Below, piece after piece: positions 25,801-37,968 of a DNA stretch of 64,000 nucleotides. The number at the start of each line of letters is the position of its first letter. Position 1 is the first letter of the stretch. Both the position numbers and the translations under genes were made by a program. Source of the DNA: Prototheca cutis (Eukaryota > Chlorophyta > Trebouxiophyceae > Chlorellales > Chlorellaceae). The stretch is from positions 1 through 64,000 of the forward strand of contig BCIH01000003.1 in assembly GCA_002897115.2 (NCBI GenBank), in the 5' to 3' direction. A model generated the notes under the pieces. That model saw only the letters and a program-made list of their open reading frames with translations, searched no databases and was not told the origin of the DNA.

Positions 25801-28800
25801 AACAGATGACCCGGCTGTGCGACAGCGGCACCTCCGGCCGCAAGTCTTCCGCCTCGACCCGGGGAAGGCAGACCGACACTGCCATACTCCCCTGCAAGGA
25901 GCCGTCGGCCTGTTTCTGTGCCATGAATCTTTCAGCGCGGTTGCACATGCATGCCCTTGTTTCAATGGGCTTTCACCCACCTTTTTGCTTGCAGCCAATA
26001 TCAGAACCCCACGCACATGTCCCACCACCACCAAACGAAAGACAAATAAACAACTCAAACGGACCAGCTCTGTGTTGTGGAAGGCAAAGCCCAGGTTCTG
26101 GATGGTGAAGCGCGCCAGGGGTTGTGCGGCGGAGCTGGATTCCAGCAACTGCTGCAGCTCCAGTTCCGCCTTGACGAGGTTGAGGGTCACACGGACCTTG
26201 GGCTGGGAGCTATCTGATCCCGGCGGGAGGCTCGTCGCAGCATCACTCGCATCCTTCTCCTCCTTCTCCTTCTCCTGCTTCCGCTGCTGCTGCTGTGCGG
26301 CAGCAAGCCACGGCTGGATCAGGAGCATGGCTCGCTCGTAGTGCAGGGTCAGCCACTGCACGCCCTGGGGGGGGCATGGGGCTTCAGAGACGTTGGCCGC
26401 CGCGACGGAGGTGATACGAACATACTCTCCNTTGTTGATCACCGCATGGAGGCTCGGGATTCCCACAGCAAGGTCAAACATGGGAATGGAGCCGCGGGCC
26501 TCTGGCTGTAAAGCTCGGCGCCACGTCACGTCCCAGCCCTGGTGCTGGTCGCGGAAAATATCGCCGCCGCGCTTTCCTCCCTGCACAACGCTGCAGGCCA
26601 GGCCCGAAAACGTCAGCGCGGCGTGCTCCACCAGCTGCCCCCCGCTGCCAGGCGCGGCGCCGCCCGCGGGGTTCCGCACGACATGGCTGTGAAGCGCGAG
26701 ACTGCCCAGATCCATCTCCAGCGAGTCCGGGCTGTCTGAGTTGCGTGGCATGACGATCACCGGCGCGACCATCTCAATGTCCATCACCAACACAAACGGC
26801 TGCGCCGGTGGGCCTGCCGCGGCTGCCACTAGCGGCAGCACTGGCTGCTGCACTGCTGGCGGCGGTGTATGTTGCCGCGACGCGGGTGCGTGGTGGGGAC
26901 TGGTCCCGGCTGGTATACTCCCAGACCGCCTGCCCAGACTAAGTCGCCGTGTCAGCAGTGGCTGGGGCGTCGTTGCTGATGCGCGTGGGGTGGCCGACAT
27001 TTGAATCTCATGTCCAGACTCTCCACCCGGCCCCGCAACCGCAAGCCCAGCTTCGGCGGCGGCAGCGGCGGGGTCAACGACTTGGTCGACACGAAGCCCG
27101 CCCGCGGCATCAAGGCGCATGGCCAGCATGACGTTGATGTAGGTCAGGTGCTCCGCCAGCAGGCGGTACAGAAACACGAGCTGGAGCTGGGACAGGCGAG
27201 CCGACAGGTGGGACCAGGCCAGTCCCAGTGGCACCCGCGGGTCGGCCCGCGCCCCCGGGGGGTACATGACAAACGTCAGGTCGATCAGAGACGACGATTC
27301 GCTTCCATCGCCCCGCAGCGCGCAGGGCCGCGCGTAGGGGTGGCCCTCGGGCAGCGTCAGGTCCGTCAGACGGATGTTGGCCAGCCGGCTCCGCACGACC
27401 GTCACGCCAGCGGCCGCCACCGCGACTTCAAACTCAAACCCGTCGACTGCAGCGTGCGACAGCGGCGACGATGCCCGGCCCTCGTACTGCAGCGTTGCAC
27501 CTAGCGTGCCCAGCGTTACACGCAGTCGGAACATCGTCTTTGCTTGAGGAGGTGAGTCAGATGCAGGTCCAGGAGGGGATTCCGATGTCGAGGTCCCGGG
27601 CGGTGGCGGAGTTCCCAGACCACCCGCCGCTGCAGCCGACAGCGCTGGCAATGGTTCCACCCTGCGGTCGCCGGCCAGGGTTTGAGCCATCGCCGCGTCG
27701 ACTGCCTGCGCGACCTCAGGGAAGCTGGGTCCAGAGTTGACCTCAGGAACGGACGCATCCTGGGCGCCGTTTCCATCCGTCGCAGGCAGAGTGGCCGCCC
27801 CAGAGCCCTCGACAGGTGCAGGAGCAAGCGGAGCCTCAGGGCCACCCACAATCTCCTCCTCGTCGGCCGCCATTTCACTGCCCCGGCCCGCACCCCCCTC
27901 AGCACCAGAGGCGGCAGCGGCAAAGTCGGTGCCGGCAGACATGAGTGCGGCGATGGTCGGACGGTTACAGTAGAAATTGAGCGTTCCCAGCCGCACGTCC
28001 AGCGAAGTGTCCACCCCTGCGTAACCCTCCGTCCCGGGCCGCGCGATGACAAAGGTAAACTCTGCCAACTCGCCCGCTGCACCCGTGCCGCCGCTGCGCA
28101 GCGAGCTCGACCGCCGCGCCAGGGGAGACCCCGACCGCCGGGTCGCCAGCTCACCAGAGTCTTCATCCTCGGCATCGAAAAATAGGTCAGAGTCTGCGGC
28201 GATGCCTGTCGTCGGTGGGGAGGGGGTGAGGGGGGGGGGGGGGGGGGGGGGTGGGGGACAAAGACATGCCATTTCACTTCTCTGCATTTTCATCAATGAT
28301 CTCGCGGCGCACACATGCGCGCGCGGACCAAAAAAGTACACCCGCGACCGCGCACGATTGCAGGCGCACACCTGGCTGGGACCCTGACGAGGCAAGGTAG
28401 CGCTGCTGTGGGCACCGTGGCCCGACAAGGAGGTCTTCGATTTCGAGGGCCTCCAGCACGGTGTGGGCCGAGAGACCCGGCACGCCGTAGGAAAACTGGA
28501 GCCCACCGCCCGTGGCACGCAGGACGATGATGTTGTGCTCCCCCTCCATCTGCGGAACGACATCGGGGACAAACTCCGGGTCGCCCCATTTTTGCTGCGA
28601 GGCAAGAAAAGCCTGTGTCGGTGGGTCCTCCGATTCGGGGGGCCACCACACCTCGGCCGTCCGCCCAGCCACAAACACTGCCAGCTCGCCAAGCGACGCA
28701 TCCACCTGGCACATTCAGTGTGTGGGGAGGAGTGATGGTTGACAGCATTTCCGCCCCGGCAACAAAAGGGAAGGATGCACATACGCCCACACATGCTTGT

Positions 28801-31800
28801 CCATGGACGACACCATCTCCACGCAAACACAAGCACCATGTACCGCGAGGAGGGTCTTGGCGGAGACGGGCGGTGGACGTGGGGTGGCGGCTGGCATGCC
28901 ATCGCGCAGGATGCCAGAAGCGGTAGATGCCGAGTCATCGGCGACGGAAGTCGATGCCGAGGCCACGTCCCATTCAGCGGCAGGGATGTCGACTGTGCCG
29001 CCTGAAGAAAGGTCACGCAAACCCTGCTGTGCCTCGCACAGCGCCCGGAACCAGTCATCGGCCTGGTAGTAGGGGCAGAGGGATGAGTGACTGGGTGGGC
29101 TGATTTGGCCTTGGAATGTGCCACTGGCTTGACAGGGGTCTACAACAACAAGCAGCATAATACTGTAGTGGCAGAGCGCATCTGCTCCACACAAATACAC
29201 ATATTCCAAACGTCGCATCCGGAAAAAAAATAAGTCATTGGGCCCCCACTCCCCCCCTTGCCCACCGCACCTCTGCCTTGCACCCTGCTCGGAGCAGGAG
29301 CCCCGTGGAGCTCTCAATCAGACTGGCTGGATCAGCAGCAATTGGCGCAACAGCAATGACACCGTCCATGCCACGGGCGTCTTCGGGTTCCAGCACCACC
29401 ACCCGCTGGTCCGCCCACAGCGTCTGACTGGCCACAGGCGTGGCGTTCGACTCTGGCACCGGCGGCTGGCCACCTTCAAACAGGTACACCTTGCCCTTCC
29501 CCGTCACCACGACGTGGACGGCGGTCCAGACCTCTGTTGTTCGCCCGATACCTGTCCAACGCCGTTGGTCCAGCCGCCCTGCCCGCACCACATCTGTCTG
29601 CCAGTCGGGTGGGCCCCGGGAAGTTGTGACCAGCTCCCNCCCAGCTTCCCCATCGTTCGAAGAAGGCGCAGCCGCGCGCAGCACGCGCATAAGGCAGCCC
29701 AGTCTCCCCGGGGACAGATGGAACCGCAGCCGTGGCACATCGGGCTGCAGCCGCAGCGCGGGGCGGTCGGGGTCTGGGAACCGTGCCAGCTGTGCGGCGA
29801 TTGTCAGGCCGCACCGCGCCAGCAACGGGATCACCGGCACCCGTGACTTTTTTCTTGCTTTCTTCCTTGGCGACGCAACGACTGTCCCGGCGGCGTCCCT
29901 GTCGTCTGGAGATGATAACAGAGGCGTGCCAGCCTCATCTTGCGTGCTTTCCTCCCCCAGCTCCTCCCATTCATACAATCCGAGGGCCACACCCGCCGAC
30001 ACCTCGGACAGGTCGAGCCGGATGCACTCGTACAGCGCGGCTTCCTCCGGGGTCAACCCCTCGACGTCCCCGCGGTCCGAGTGAATCTCAAACCGACCCA
30101 GGTCTACCAGCAGGCACACATCGCCTGCGGGATTTTTTGTTTCGTTTGTGTTGGAAGAGAAGGATCCGTCGGGAAGAAACCATGCCATCCTAGTATTTAG
30201 GGGTTCTGAACCAGCTATTGATGCCATCCATGCCGCCCATAACAACTCGAAGCGCTCCAAGCCCATGGTGGTCGAGAACAGCTTCTCAGCGCTCCCTCAT
30301 CTCATTCCCCCACCGATGCCACCCACCCACCTACCTTGGGAGTCGGAGACGGGGACCGTGATCTTGGGCGCGTCCAGCCGGAGGGCAAAGTTGAACTTTG
30401 GCCGGGACTGCATCGCCGCGGCGGCGTAGGCGGCCGCCGCCTTGCGTGCCCGCTCCAGCTGGCTGCTCGCAGCAATTTGCAGGTTGGAAAAGTCCAGCGT
30501 CTGCAGTGTGTCAGAACCAAAGAGGCGGCGGGGCGGGGGGTATGAATGGCTGCAGTGGGAGGCAGGAGGCACATGAACGGGGGTATCAAAGCCTCGATCA
30601 AGCCGCCCACCAACGACCCCACCTCGGGTGTCTTGAAAAAGGTGGTGACACGTGCCACGGTCGCCGCCGAGTAGTGGACAAAGCTGGGTTGCAGGCGCAC
30701 ACTGACATCCGCGTCGGCCGAGCCGTCCTGCGGCGCATGCACAAACTTGACAGACAGCGCGTGCGCCTCATCGCCGCCCTCGGCATGTGGCTCCGCCCCC
30801 GTCCGCACGAACACGCCGTCGGGAGATGACACTCCCATGGCCGTCACGGCCAGACCGATCGTCATGGTCTCAGGGAACTTGTCAAGGTCCAGCGAGATCC
30901 CATCCTATTTTTTCGGTGGTGGTGGTGTGTGGGGTGTGTGGGGTGCGTTGGGGGCGGGTATGGGAGACGCTGCGGGTCTGTACACTGCTCTGGAAGTCAT
31001 GACCCCCACCCAAAAGAAGCTACACCCACCAGGGCTCCGCGGAGGATGCTTTGCAGCGCGGCATCTTCGAGCTCGGCTGAGGCCGACCCGATCGTGACGC
31101 GGAGGCGCGTGAGCAGGGTATAGGGCGTGGACGTGCCGTACAGAATTCCTTCCTCTTCGTCCCCAACCAGATCCACCAGCTTGGCGAGCTCCTCGGCGTT
31201 GAAATCGCCACGCATGGACTCGTCCTCTGGCGCACGTGCAGTGGGCGTAGAAGCACCGCCACCGCCGGGCGAGCTGGCATCTGCAAGGGTACCTATGCCA
31301 GGTGTCGCCCCACCAACAGCACCGGCACTGGCACCGCGGCCCGTGAGCCAGGCGACCCAGCCGCCTGCGGCGGTTTGTTGCTTGGCCGCGGCACGGGCGG
31401 CGCGGGCTTCGCGCCGCGCCTCGCGCCGGACCTCAGCATGCGCCAGCCGCCGAAACATGAGCAGCGAGGGGCCGGGGAGCTCATCGTTCCAGCGCCGGAG
31501 TTGGGCACGCTCGCTGTCGGTGAGATCCACCATGCGGACGCGCCTCGCACGCAAGTATTTCGTGTACAGCGCGACGTAGCCGGCCCGAGCCCGGAGCTGG
31601 CGCAGCGTCTCGTCCCAGCCCAGGCACCGCTGGGCTCGCTGCTGCTGCACTGCCCGCACAGCATACCGCCACCACGCCGCCGCGCCGCCGCCCGCCGCGG
31701 GCCGAGCCGTCGGCCGGTACCCTGCAAAAGGGGCCCGCGCAGAAAACGCCGACGCCTCGGCTAACAACAGCTGGTACGACTGGTACTGCGGCCGTGACAG

Positions 31801-33665
31801 CCGCACCGCCACAGACTTGAGGTCCAGCGCCGTGATCAGCCGCGGCTCGTCCTCTGCCGTCGTCTGCATACGACCCACCCGCTGGTAGAAAGCGCGACCC
31901 TCGACAGGCTCGAGCACATACTGCCGCTTGCTGGCAGTGCCGCCCCCGGTCTGCCCAGTTGCAGAGATGCCGGGCAGGAAGAGCTCATCCCAGTCCACCA
32001 CCTGTGTGCGGTTAGGTGATGCGTGGGAGGTGGTGGATCAATCATTTCGGGGTAGTAACAGCGATGGCTGATTGTAATCCTGTCCTGCCACATCGGCAGA
32101 CAAGCCACGCGCCACACATACCCCGAGGCTCTTCCAGTCGCTGGGTGTCTTCCAGAACACGATGTTTGTGTCGAAATACACCGCTGCCCGCCGCAGGTTC
32201 AGCGCCTGCTTGGATGTTGCGGGGTGGCGGAGGGAAAATGTGTGTGAACAGCGGTTGGCAACTGAGCGTGCACAGGTCACGCGAGGCCCCAGAACAAGCA
32301 GCTCACGCGTATGCATTCTGAAGGGCCCCCCCAACACACCACACATCAGCTCCCGGCACTGTCACCACTGTCAGCACCCAATCCATAACATGCAAACACA
32401 AAAAACAACCATAGGCAGTCTTGCCTTGCGCAGGATGCTCAGAGGAGAGGTGGTGACAAAGGCATCCTCCCCGTTCTCATCCACCGTGGATGCAGACAGC
32501 TGTTCCAGCGTGATGCCACAGGCAAAGGGATGCCCTGGGTCGGTTACGTCATCCTCGTATCGCACGTGGATGTTGGTGACGGACAGCTGGACATTGCCTG
32601 TATATGCGTGTTTTGTGGGAGGAATGAGGGCTGGTGGGTCGAAGGAGTTCGGGAGAGGGAAAGCAAGGCCAATCGTGACGAACAAGGTCACTCGACACAT
32701 CTGCAACACCATCGTCTCCACACCTGCCCAGCTTGTACACACGCGCACACAGATAGCAAAGCATCCCACACATTCACGCACCCACATCAACCGGCGCACC
32801 CCTATTCACGCACCTATGGCCGTCTCGATGGCGCCTTTGATCCGGGCAAACCCACCGAACAGGCCGCCGCCGCCGCCGCCGCCGCCAGCGGCATCCTTCT
32901 CGGCCGAGGCCGCTTCTTCTTTGGCCTTGTCCAGGGCATCCAGCTGCTCCAGCCACTTGGCTTCGTGTGAGGCCACCCACTGGCGCTTGCTGGCCTGGTA
33001 CGCCTTGTCCACGTCCTCGGGTGTGGCGACAGTCTGCCTCGCCGTCTCCGGCTGGGGTCGGGCCAGCAGGAACAGGCGGTCCATCTGCACCACAATGGGG
33101 TCCTGGCCCAGAGAGCTCCATGGAACCTGCAGCAATATCCAAGAGAGAGGCACGGGTTTGGGTTGGGCACACCACGGAAGCATGCTGTTCTGCTCTCCCG
33201 GAGGACCGAGTGTGGTGCCGACGGAGAAGGCTCGGCGGGTGCCCTGCCAGGCTGTGGTAGATCTCATCCAACAGCAAGCGCGCACGCACACATGCAGCCA
33301 CTCACACCCACAACCTTCTCCCCAGCACAACCATCCAAGCATGCACACATGCCTTGAGGGTCAGGGTGCCCAGCAGGCCTGCCTCCACGGCAATTGGTAG
33401 GTCGAGCTCCGAGAGCGCCTCAGCCTTGAGGCGGAGGTTCTTGAGCACCACATCTCCCTTGTAGATGGAAATCCTACATGCATTCCACACGACATCATGA
33501 CACATCCGTTGGGGTGACCAAGGCCAAGCTGCGGGCACTCCCCATCACAGGCGCCCTCCAGATCACCCCAAACTCTCCAGCTCACTTCAGGGAGTTCGTG
33601 TCGATGCCCTCCAGGTACGCCCCCAGATACTTGTTCAGGTAGAAGGCGACCTGGGCTTCGAACAT
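13860..33665 (-). CDS. VPS13: VPS13 family bridge-like lipid-transfer protein, giant multi-exon gene
   Basis: VPS13 proteins form a long hydrophobic groove that moves phospholipids between membranes at contact sites. The N-terminal chorein module is clear: MFEAQVAFYLNKYLGAYLEG (ATG at 33665), then YKGDVVLKNLRLKAEALSEL (about 33400-33470), and later VQLSVTNIHVRYEDDVTDPG near 32560. Mid-gene exons (about 26000-31000) hold the long groove region. A very long exon (about 22860-25610) contains several Vps62-like motifs of the form W-R-P-x-x-P-G-Y, for example FWRPVAPPGYVSLGDCLVPG. Exon 17259-20339 carries VAB (SHR-BD) strands such as LLSPLWVVNATALAID and YSVENRSGLLLSYRQ. The 14254-15720 part has the ATG2/VPS13 C-terminal helices (FGDGFAEGAGAFGASILRGL), a PH-like block (VTDRAVWLLN) and two more Vps62 motifs. 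Stop TGA is at 13860-13862. Low-complexity inserts include poly-Gly, poly-Pro and a Lys run. Not every exon join was resolved. Confidence 0.9.
19436..19470 (-). repeat. CGG-type triplet run encoding poly-Pro in VPS13
   Basis: A GGC/GGT triplet run on + reads on the coding strand as about nine prolines before LRLDCLEDGQTHLVGCL. It lies inside the 17259-20339 exon. Confidence 0.8.
25729..25759. repeat. C run followed by CA repeat in a VPS13 intron
   Basis: About 19 C followed by aatacacacacaa on +. Read on the transcribed (-) strand this is a GT-type repeat followed by a G run, and it lies between coding exons. Confidence 0.85.
28230..28251. repeat. G run (about 21 nt) in a VPS13 intron
   Basis: An uninterrupted G run preceded by shorter G clusters (ggtggggagggggtgag). 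It lies just past the donor of a minus-strand exon ending near 28200. Confidence 0.85.
32862..32885 (-). repeat. GCC triplet run encoding poly-Gly in VPS13 N-terminal region
   Basis: Consecutive GCC/CGC units on + encode about eight glycines (AAGGGGGGGGLFGGF) between the first chorein helices and the VRYED strand. This is likely a flexible insert. Confidence 0.8.
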
Positions 33666-34224
33666 GGCGTCCCTGTACCTGGCTAATACATTTCAGATAG
33701 ATGGAATGCAACTGGGGGACAGGCGGCTGAGTGAGCGCACCCGGCAGATCGCCCCTGGCCCTCTTGCCGATACAATCAGAAAGGGGATGGGGGCGGTTAG
33801 CTATGCCGACCCTCGCGCAAGGCCCTTGGGCACATGAAACCTATGTATCACTGCACCATTCTCATATGCACAGAGAGGTGATTGCAACATGCGTAAAACT
33901 GCGCAGCCACACGCCCGAGTGCGACATATGGCCAGGGCCACTCCTGGGATCGCAGGGAAGTGGGCCCGAAGTTGGGCTTGGTCGGTCGGGCTTGACATCA
34001 GGAATGCCCTGCGGCTGGAGGATAACACCGGGCGGACGCCCGTCGCGTCCACCTTTGCACTGTCCTTGCTCTCATGAGAAATGTGAATTTATACCACAGC
34101 TCGACAAATATGTGAGTGAGAGTGCCATTAATATGTGTTTGCAGCCTGGCAGGCTGCCGGGGAGACCTGCTGTCACTGGCGCACGAGGAGCGTATTCGTA
34201 CCGACACTGCCTTGCCCTTGCAGG
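33666..34224. promoter_or_regulatory. Divergent promoter region between VPS13 and MnmG/MTO1
   Basis: These 559 bp separate the two start codons. ATG 34135 is in frame with MTO1 and would lengthen it by 30 residues, so part of this stretch could be coding or 5' UTR. No specific motif can be supported. Confidence 0.45.
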
Positions 34225-37118
34225 ATGGGACGCGCGCATGTGCGGTCTTTCAGACCGTTTTTGAGCCATGCCGCGCGTCAGATGAGCTCAGCGGCGTCTT
34301 GCCGCGACGTGGACGTCATCGTTGTCGGCGGTGGGCATGCTGGGTGTGAGGCTGCCGCAGCAGCCGCCCGGCGGGGTGCCTCTACCATGCTGATCACCCC
34401 CGCCCCGCACCTGACCATCGGGGAGATGAGCTGCAACCCCAGCATCGGCGGCCTGGCCAAGGGCACCCTCGTGCGGGAGGTGGACGCCCTGGATGGCCTG
34501 ATGGTGGGTGGCTGGTGAGAGCGAGACCTGCTCTTCTGTGTTCTTCCTTTCCTTGCCACTCACTGGTCCCAAACAACAACGCCCCATCCCAACAGGGCCG
34601 CGTGGCGGACGAGGCTGGCATCCAGTTCCGGATGCTCAACGCGAGCAAGGGCCCCGCCGTCCGTGGTCCGAGGGCCCAGATGGACCGTGCACTGTACAAG
34701 GCGTCGATGCAGGCGGCACTCAAAGCAGTACCCGGGCTGCAGATCCTGGACGGCTCGGTCGTGGACCTGGTGCTCGACCCCGCGGGCTCGGTAGCCTCTC
34801 CCCGGCACGGCTCCGCGGTACCCCGTGTGGCGGGCGTGCGGCTGTCCGACGGCCGCACCATCGGTGCGCGGGCCGTGATCATTACCACTGGCACCTTTCT
34901 TCGCGGTGTCATCCATGTGGGGGGTCAGTCTCGCCCCGCAGGCCGCATCGCCTCCGCGGTGTCCCTGGGTGCAGCGCGCAAGGCGCCCGGTGGTCCAAGC
35001 GAAGCAGAGGACATCGAGCAAGCTCGCGCCGCCGACGAGCGAGCCGCCGGCGCCGCCACGCAGCTGGCTCAAACATTTGCCGCGCTGGGCTTTGTCCTGG
35101 GCAGGCTCAAAACTGGCACGCCGCCCAGGCTCGACGGTGGGGATGGAGTTGTTGTTGGTTGGGGTTGGGACTGGGACTGGGATTGGCATGGGGACTGGGG
35201 TTTTGAGGATGATACGATGAGCAATAGGTGCATGTGCGATGGCGGGTCCATGTTGGCACAGAATTGATAGTATCGCTCGCCATTGCCCCACTCCTCACAC
35301 CCCCTGCATCCCCAATCACAAGAACAGGGAGAACGATTGATTATGACGCATGCGAACCGCAGCCTGGGGACGCGGCCCCCGTGCCCTTTAGCTTCATGAA
35401 CATGGCCTCCCCGGCATGGTCACCCGCGCAGCCGCAGGTGCAGTGCCACGCGACGTATACTGGCCCCGACACCGAGGCCTGGGTGCAGTCGTGCATGGCC
35501 TCGGGCCGGGGAGCAGTGTTTGCCTCGGGAGCCACCGTGGCCGGTGGTGGGTGTGTGGAGCCACGGTACTGTCCCAGTCTGGAGACCAAGTACACGCGGT
35601 TCCCAGGGCGACGTCACCACGTCTGGCTGGAGCCCGAGGGACTCGACACCCACGTCGTCTACCCAAACGGCATTAGCAACTCCATGGAAATTGAAGACCA
35701 GCGTCGCATGCTCCAGACCATCCCAGGTCTGTGCCATGGTCTTGCGGTTTGCAGTCGGTGTGGTCGTGTGTGCAGTGGGCATTGAGGACGTGAATTTGCT
35801 CCTGACCTGGGGTGAGAGTGTTGAGAGGAGAGAGCGAGCGAGCGGGAGAGCATCCTCTAGGGCAGGCTTCCTCACGTGCACCCACCACACCCCAAAACGT
35901 ACAGGCCTGGAGCAGGCGGTGATGCTTCAGCCTGCGTATGCAGTGGAGTATGATTACGTCGACCCTCGGCAGCTGCTTCCCACGCTCGAGTCGCGCCGTG
36001 CAGCGGGGCTGTGGCTGGCGGGCCAGATCAACGGGACGACGGGGTACGAGGAAGCGTCGGCCCAGGGCCTGCTGGCGGGCGCCAACGCCGCCGACCCCGG
36101 GGGGCCGCTGGAACTGTCTCGTTCCCAGGCCTACCTCGGCGTGCTCGTGGACGACCTCGTGTCCCGGGGCACCTCTGAGCCCTACCGCATGCTTTCCTCC
36201 CGCGCCGAGTTCCGACTGAGCCTGCGGGCCGACGACGCTGATGCCCGGCTGACGCGAGTGGGCATTGAACTGGGTTTAGTAGGGTCTGACCGCGCCAAAG
36301 CGTTCACGGCCCGATCCGACGGCATCACGGCCGCGGAGGCTTTGTTGGACGCCGTCTCGCTGACCCCACACGCCTGGGCCCGAGGTGGCTTCGTCATGGG
36401 CGCCAACGGCGCGCGAGTCAGCGCCGCGGCCATGCTCACCCGGCCAGGCGTCACGTTGCGCGCGTTGGCCGACGCTGCTACGGTGGCGGATGCGCCGCGT
36501 GCCGGCGATCTCTCTGCACTCGCCGATGCCGCCGAAGGAGCAGGAATGCCGGCGGTGGACGATGATCTGGGAGAAGGCAACCCCGATCCCTCTTCTTCCT
36601 CGTCCGAGTCAGCGACGCAAGACGGAATGGAAATATCATCAGACGGAAGCTTTCCACTTCCCAGCATTGCCTACGGGTCGATCCCGCCTTTGGACATCGC
36701 GACGGCGACATACAACTGCCACTACCGCCCGTACATCGAAAAGCAGGCGGCAGAAGTGACCGAGCTGCGACGGGACGAGGCGCTGCACCTGCCGCCCGGC
36801 CTGGACTACTCGACGTTGCCGCTGTCGGCAGAAGACGTCGAGAAACTGGCCGCAGCGCGGCCGGCCACGCTGGCTGCCGCGCGTCGCCTGCCGGGCGTCA
36901 CCCCCGCTGCAGTGGTGTTGCTGCTGCAATACGTCCGGCGGAACCAACGCGCACGCGTGGCAGCCGCCGCGCAAGCTGATCGGCCGCACGAGCGCGACCG
37001 CCGTGGCGCTGGGCGGCAGGAGGATGATCTCTTCAGTGACGGCGAGAGAGCGGCCGTCGATCGATTCCAGGGCAACAAGCAGCAGGTGCAATCTGCCGCT
37101 GCCACTGCAGTGCTTTAA
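34225..37118 (+). CDS. MTO1: tRNA uridine-34 5-carboxymethylaminomethyl/taurinomethyl-type modification enzyme MnmG (GidA/MTO1), organellar
   Basis: An FAD enzyme that acts with the GTPase MnmE/MSS1 to modify the wobble uridine of organellar tRNAs. Exons that close in frame are 34225-34503, 34596-35136, 35328-35726 and 35905-37118. The start at 34225 ([20 protein letters not shown]) gives an Arg/His-rich presequence. The FAD dinucleotide motif is [16 protein letters not shown]. Family blocks follow: [63 protein letters not shown], then [20 protein letters not shown]. The C-terminal helical domain keeps [20 protein letters not shown] and [18 protein letters not shown]. The PRYCPS motif is present but preceded by a longer Gly-rich loop than in bacterial proteins. 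A low-complexity acidic/Ser insert (about 36540-36630) precedes the C-terminal domain. Mitochondrial versus plastid targeting cannot be decided here. Confidence 0.94.
35140..35215 (+). repeat. TGG-rich low-complexity stretch in MTO1 intron 2
   Basis: The intron begins with repeated tggg/ttggg and tgggac units (ggttggggttgggactgggac). It is G rich on the sense strand and free of conserved coding. Confidence 0.7.
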
Positions 37119-37447
37119 GTGGCTGCCAACCAATTTTGAGCCCGGGACCTTTTGCTATGAAATGTGGTCTCCAACCAATAAAAGCCCTCCCTGAAAACAT
37201 GCCCGAGCGCTGCAAGACAGATGCCCTGCCCTGCCTGCTCATGATCATTCGTCACTAGCTTTCAAAGTGCACCGCCTCACGACCTACTGTGGCTTGTTTG
37301 CTCGTTCAGGGGGACCGGCAGGGCGGGCTCCAGGCAAGAGCATAAAATCTGTGCAGCCCACACGATAACACAACCGAAAAAGGAGTGGCAGAGTAGTGGG
37401 GTCGATGCAAGCAAGTTTGCTCAACAGAACAGAGCACGCGCAACGTA
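37119..37447. other. Convergent 3' stretch between MTO1 and USP-1
   Basis: Probably holds both 3' UTRs. A caataaaag element at about 37175-37183 could serve as the MTO1 polyadenylation signal. No coding was seen. Confidence 0.45.
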
Positions 37448-37864
37448 TCAGTGGAGGACGACCACGGGCTGCTTGACGTGCGCCGTCACATACTGCAATT
37501 GGGGTGTCATGTGGGGGGCACGCGTTTAGGTTGGGTGCTACGCAAGGCCAGCAGCCGCAGGAGTTGGTTGACAATTTGTCAAATTGCCAAACGAATCCGG
37601 TCACCAATCAACTGCAGCGCCACAAACTAGTGATGTTGAACCCAGCACCCCTTCCACCCACCGGCCTGCACACCGAAATCCCACACGCTACCGTACATAC
37701 CTTGGTCACCGAGCCCATGAAGAACTCGGCCAGGGCGCCACGCTGGTGCTTGGCCAGAACGACAGCCGCGGCGCTGAGCGCATCAGCGCGCGTGCAGATG
37801 GCCTCGCCAATGGAATCGTTGTCGGTCAGGAAGTGCACAATCTCAACCTGTCATTTTATTTATT

Positions 37865-37913
<49 letters not shown>

Positions 37914-37919
37914 GGGGTT

Positions 37920-37968
<49 letters not shown>

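Noticed and set aside
13860..33665. Two separate genes (an N-terminal chorein protein and a C-terminal Vps62/VAB protein)
   Set aside because: Strand, domain order and continuous exon content match a single VPS13 from start to ATG2/VPS13 C-terminal region. No internal promoter-sized gap or poly(A)-type region separates halves.
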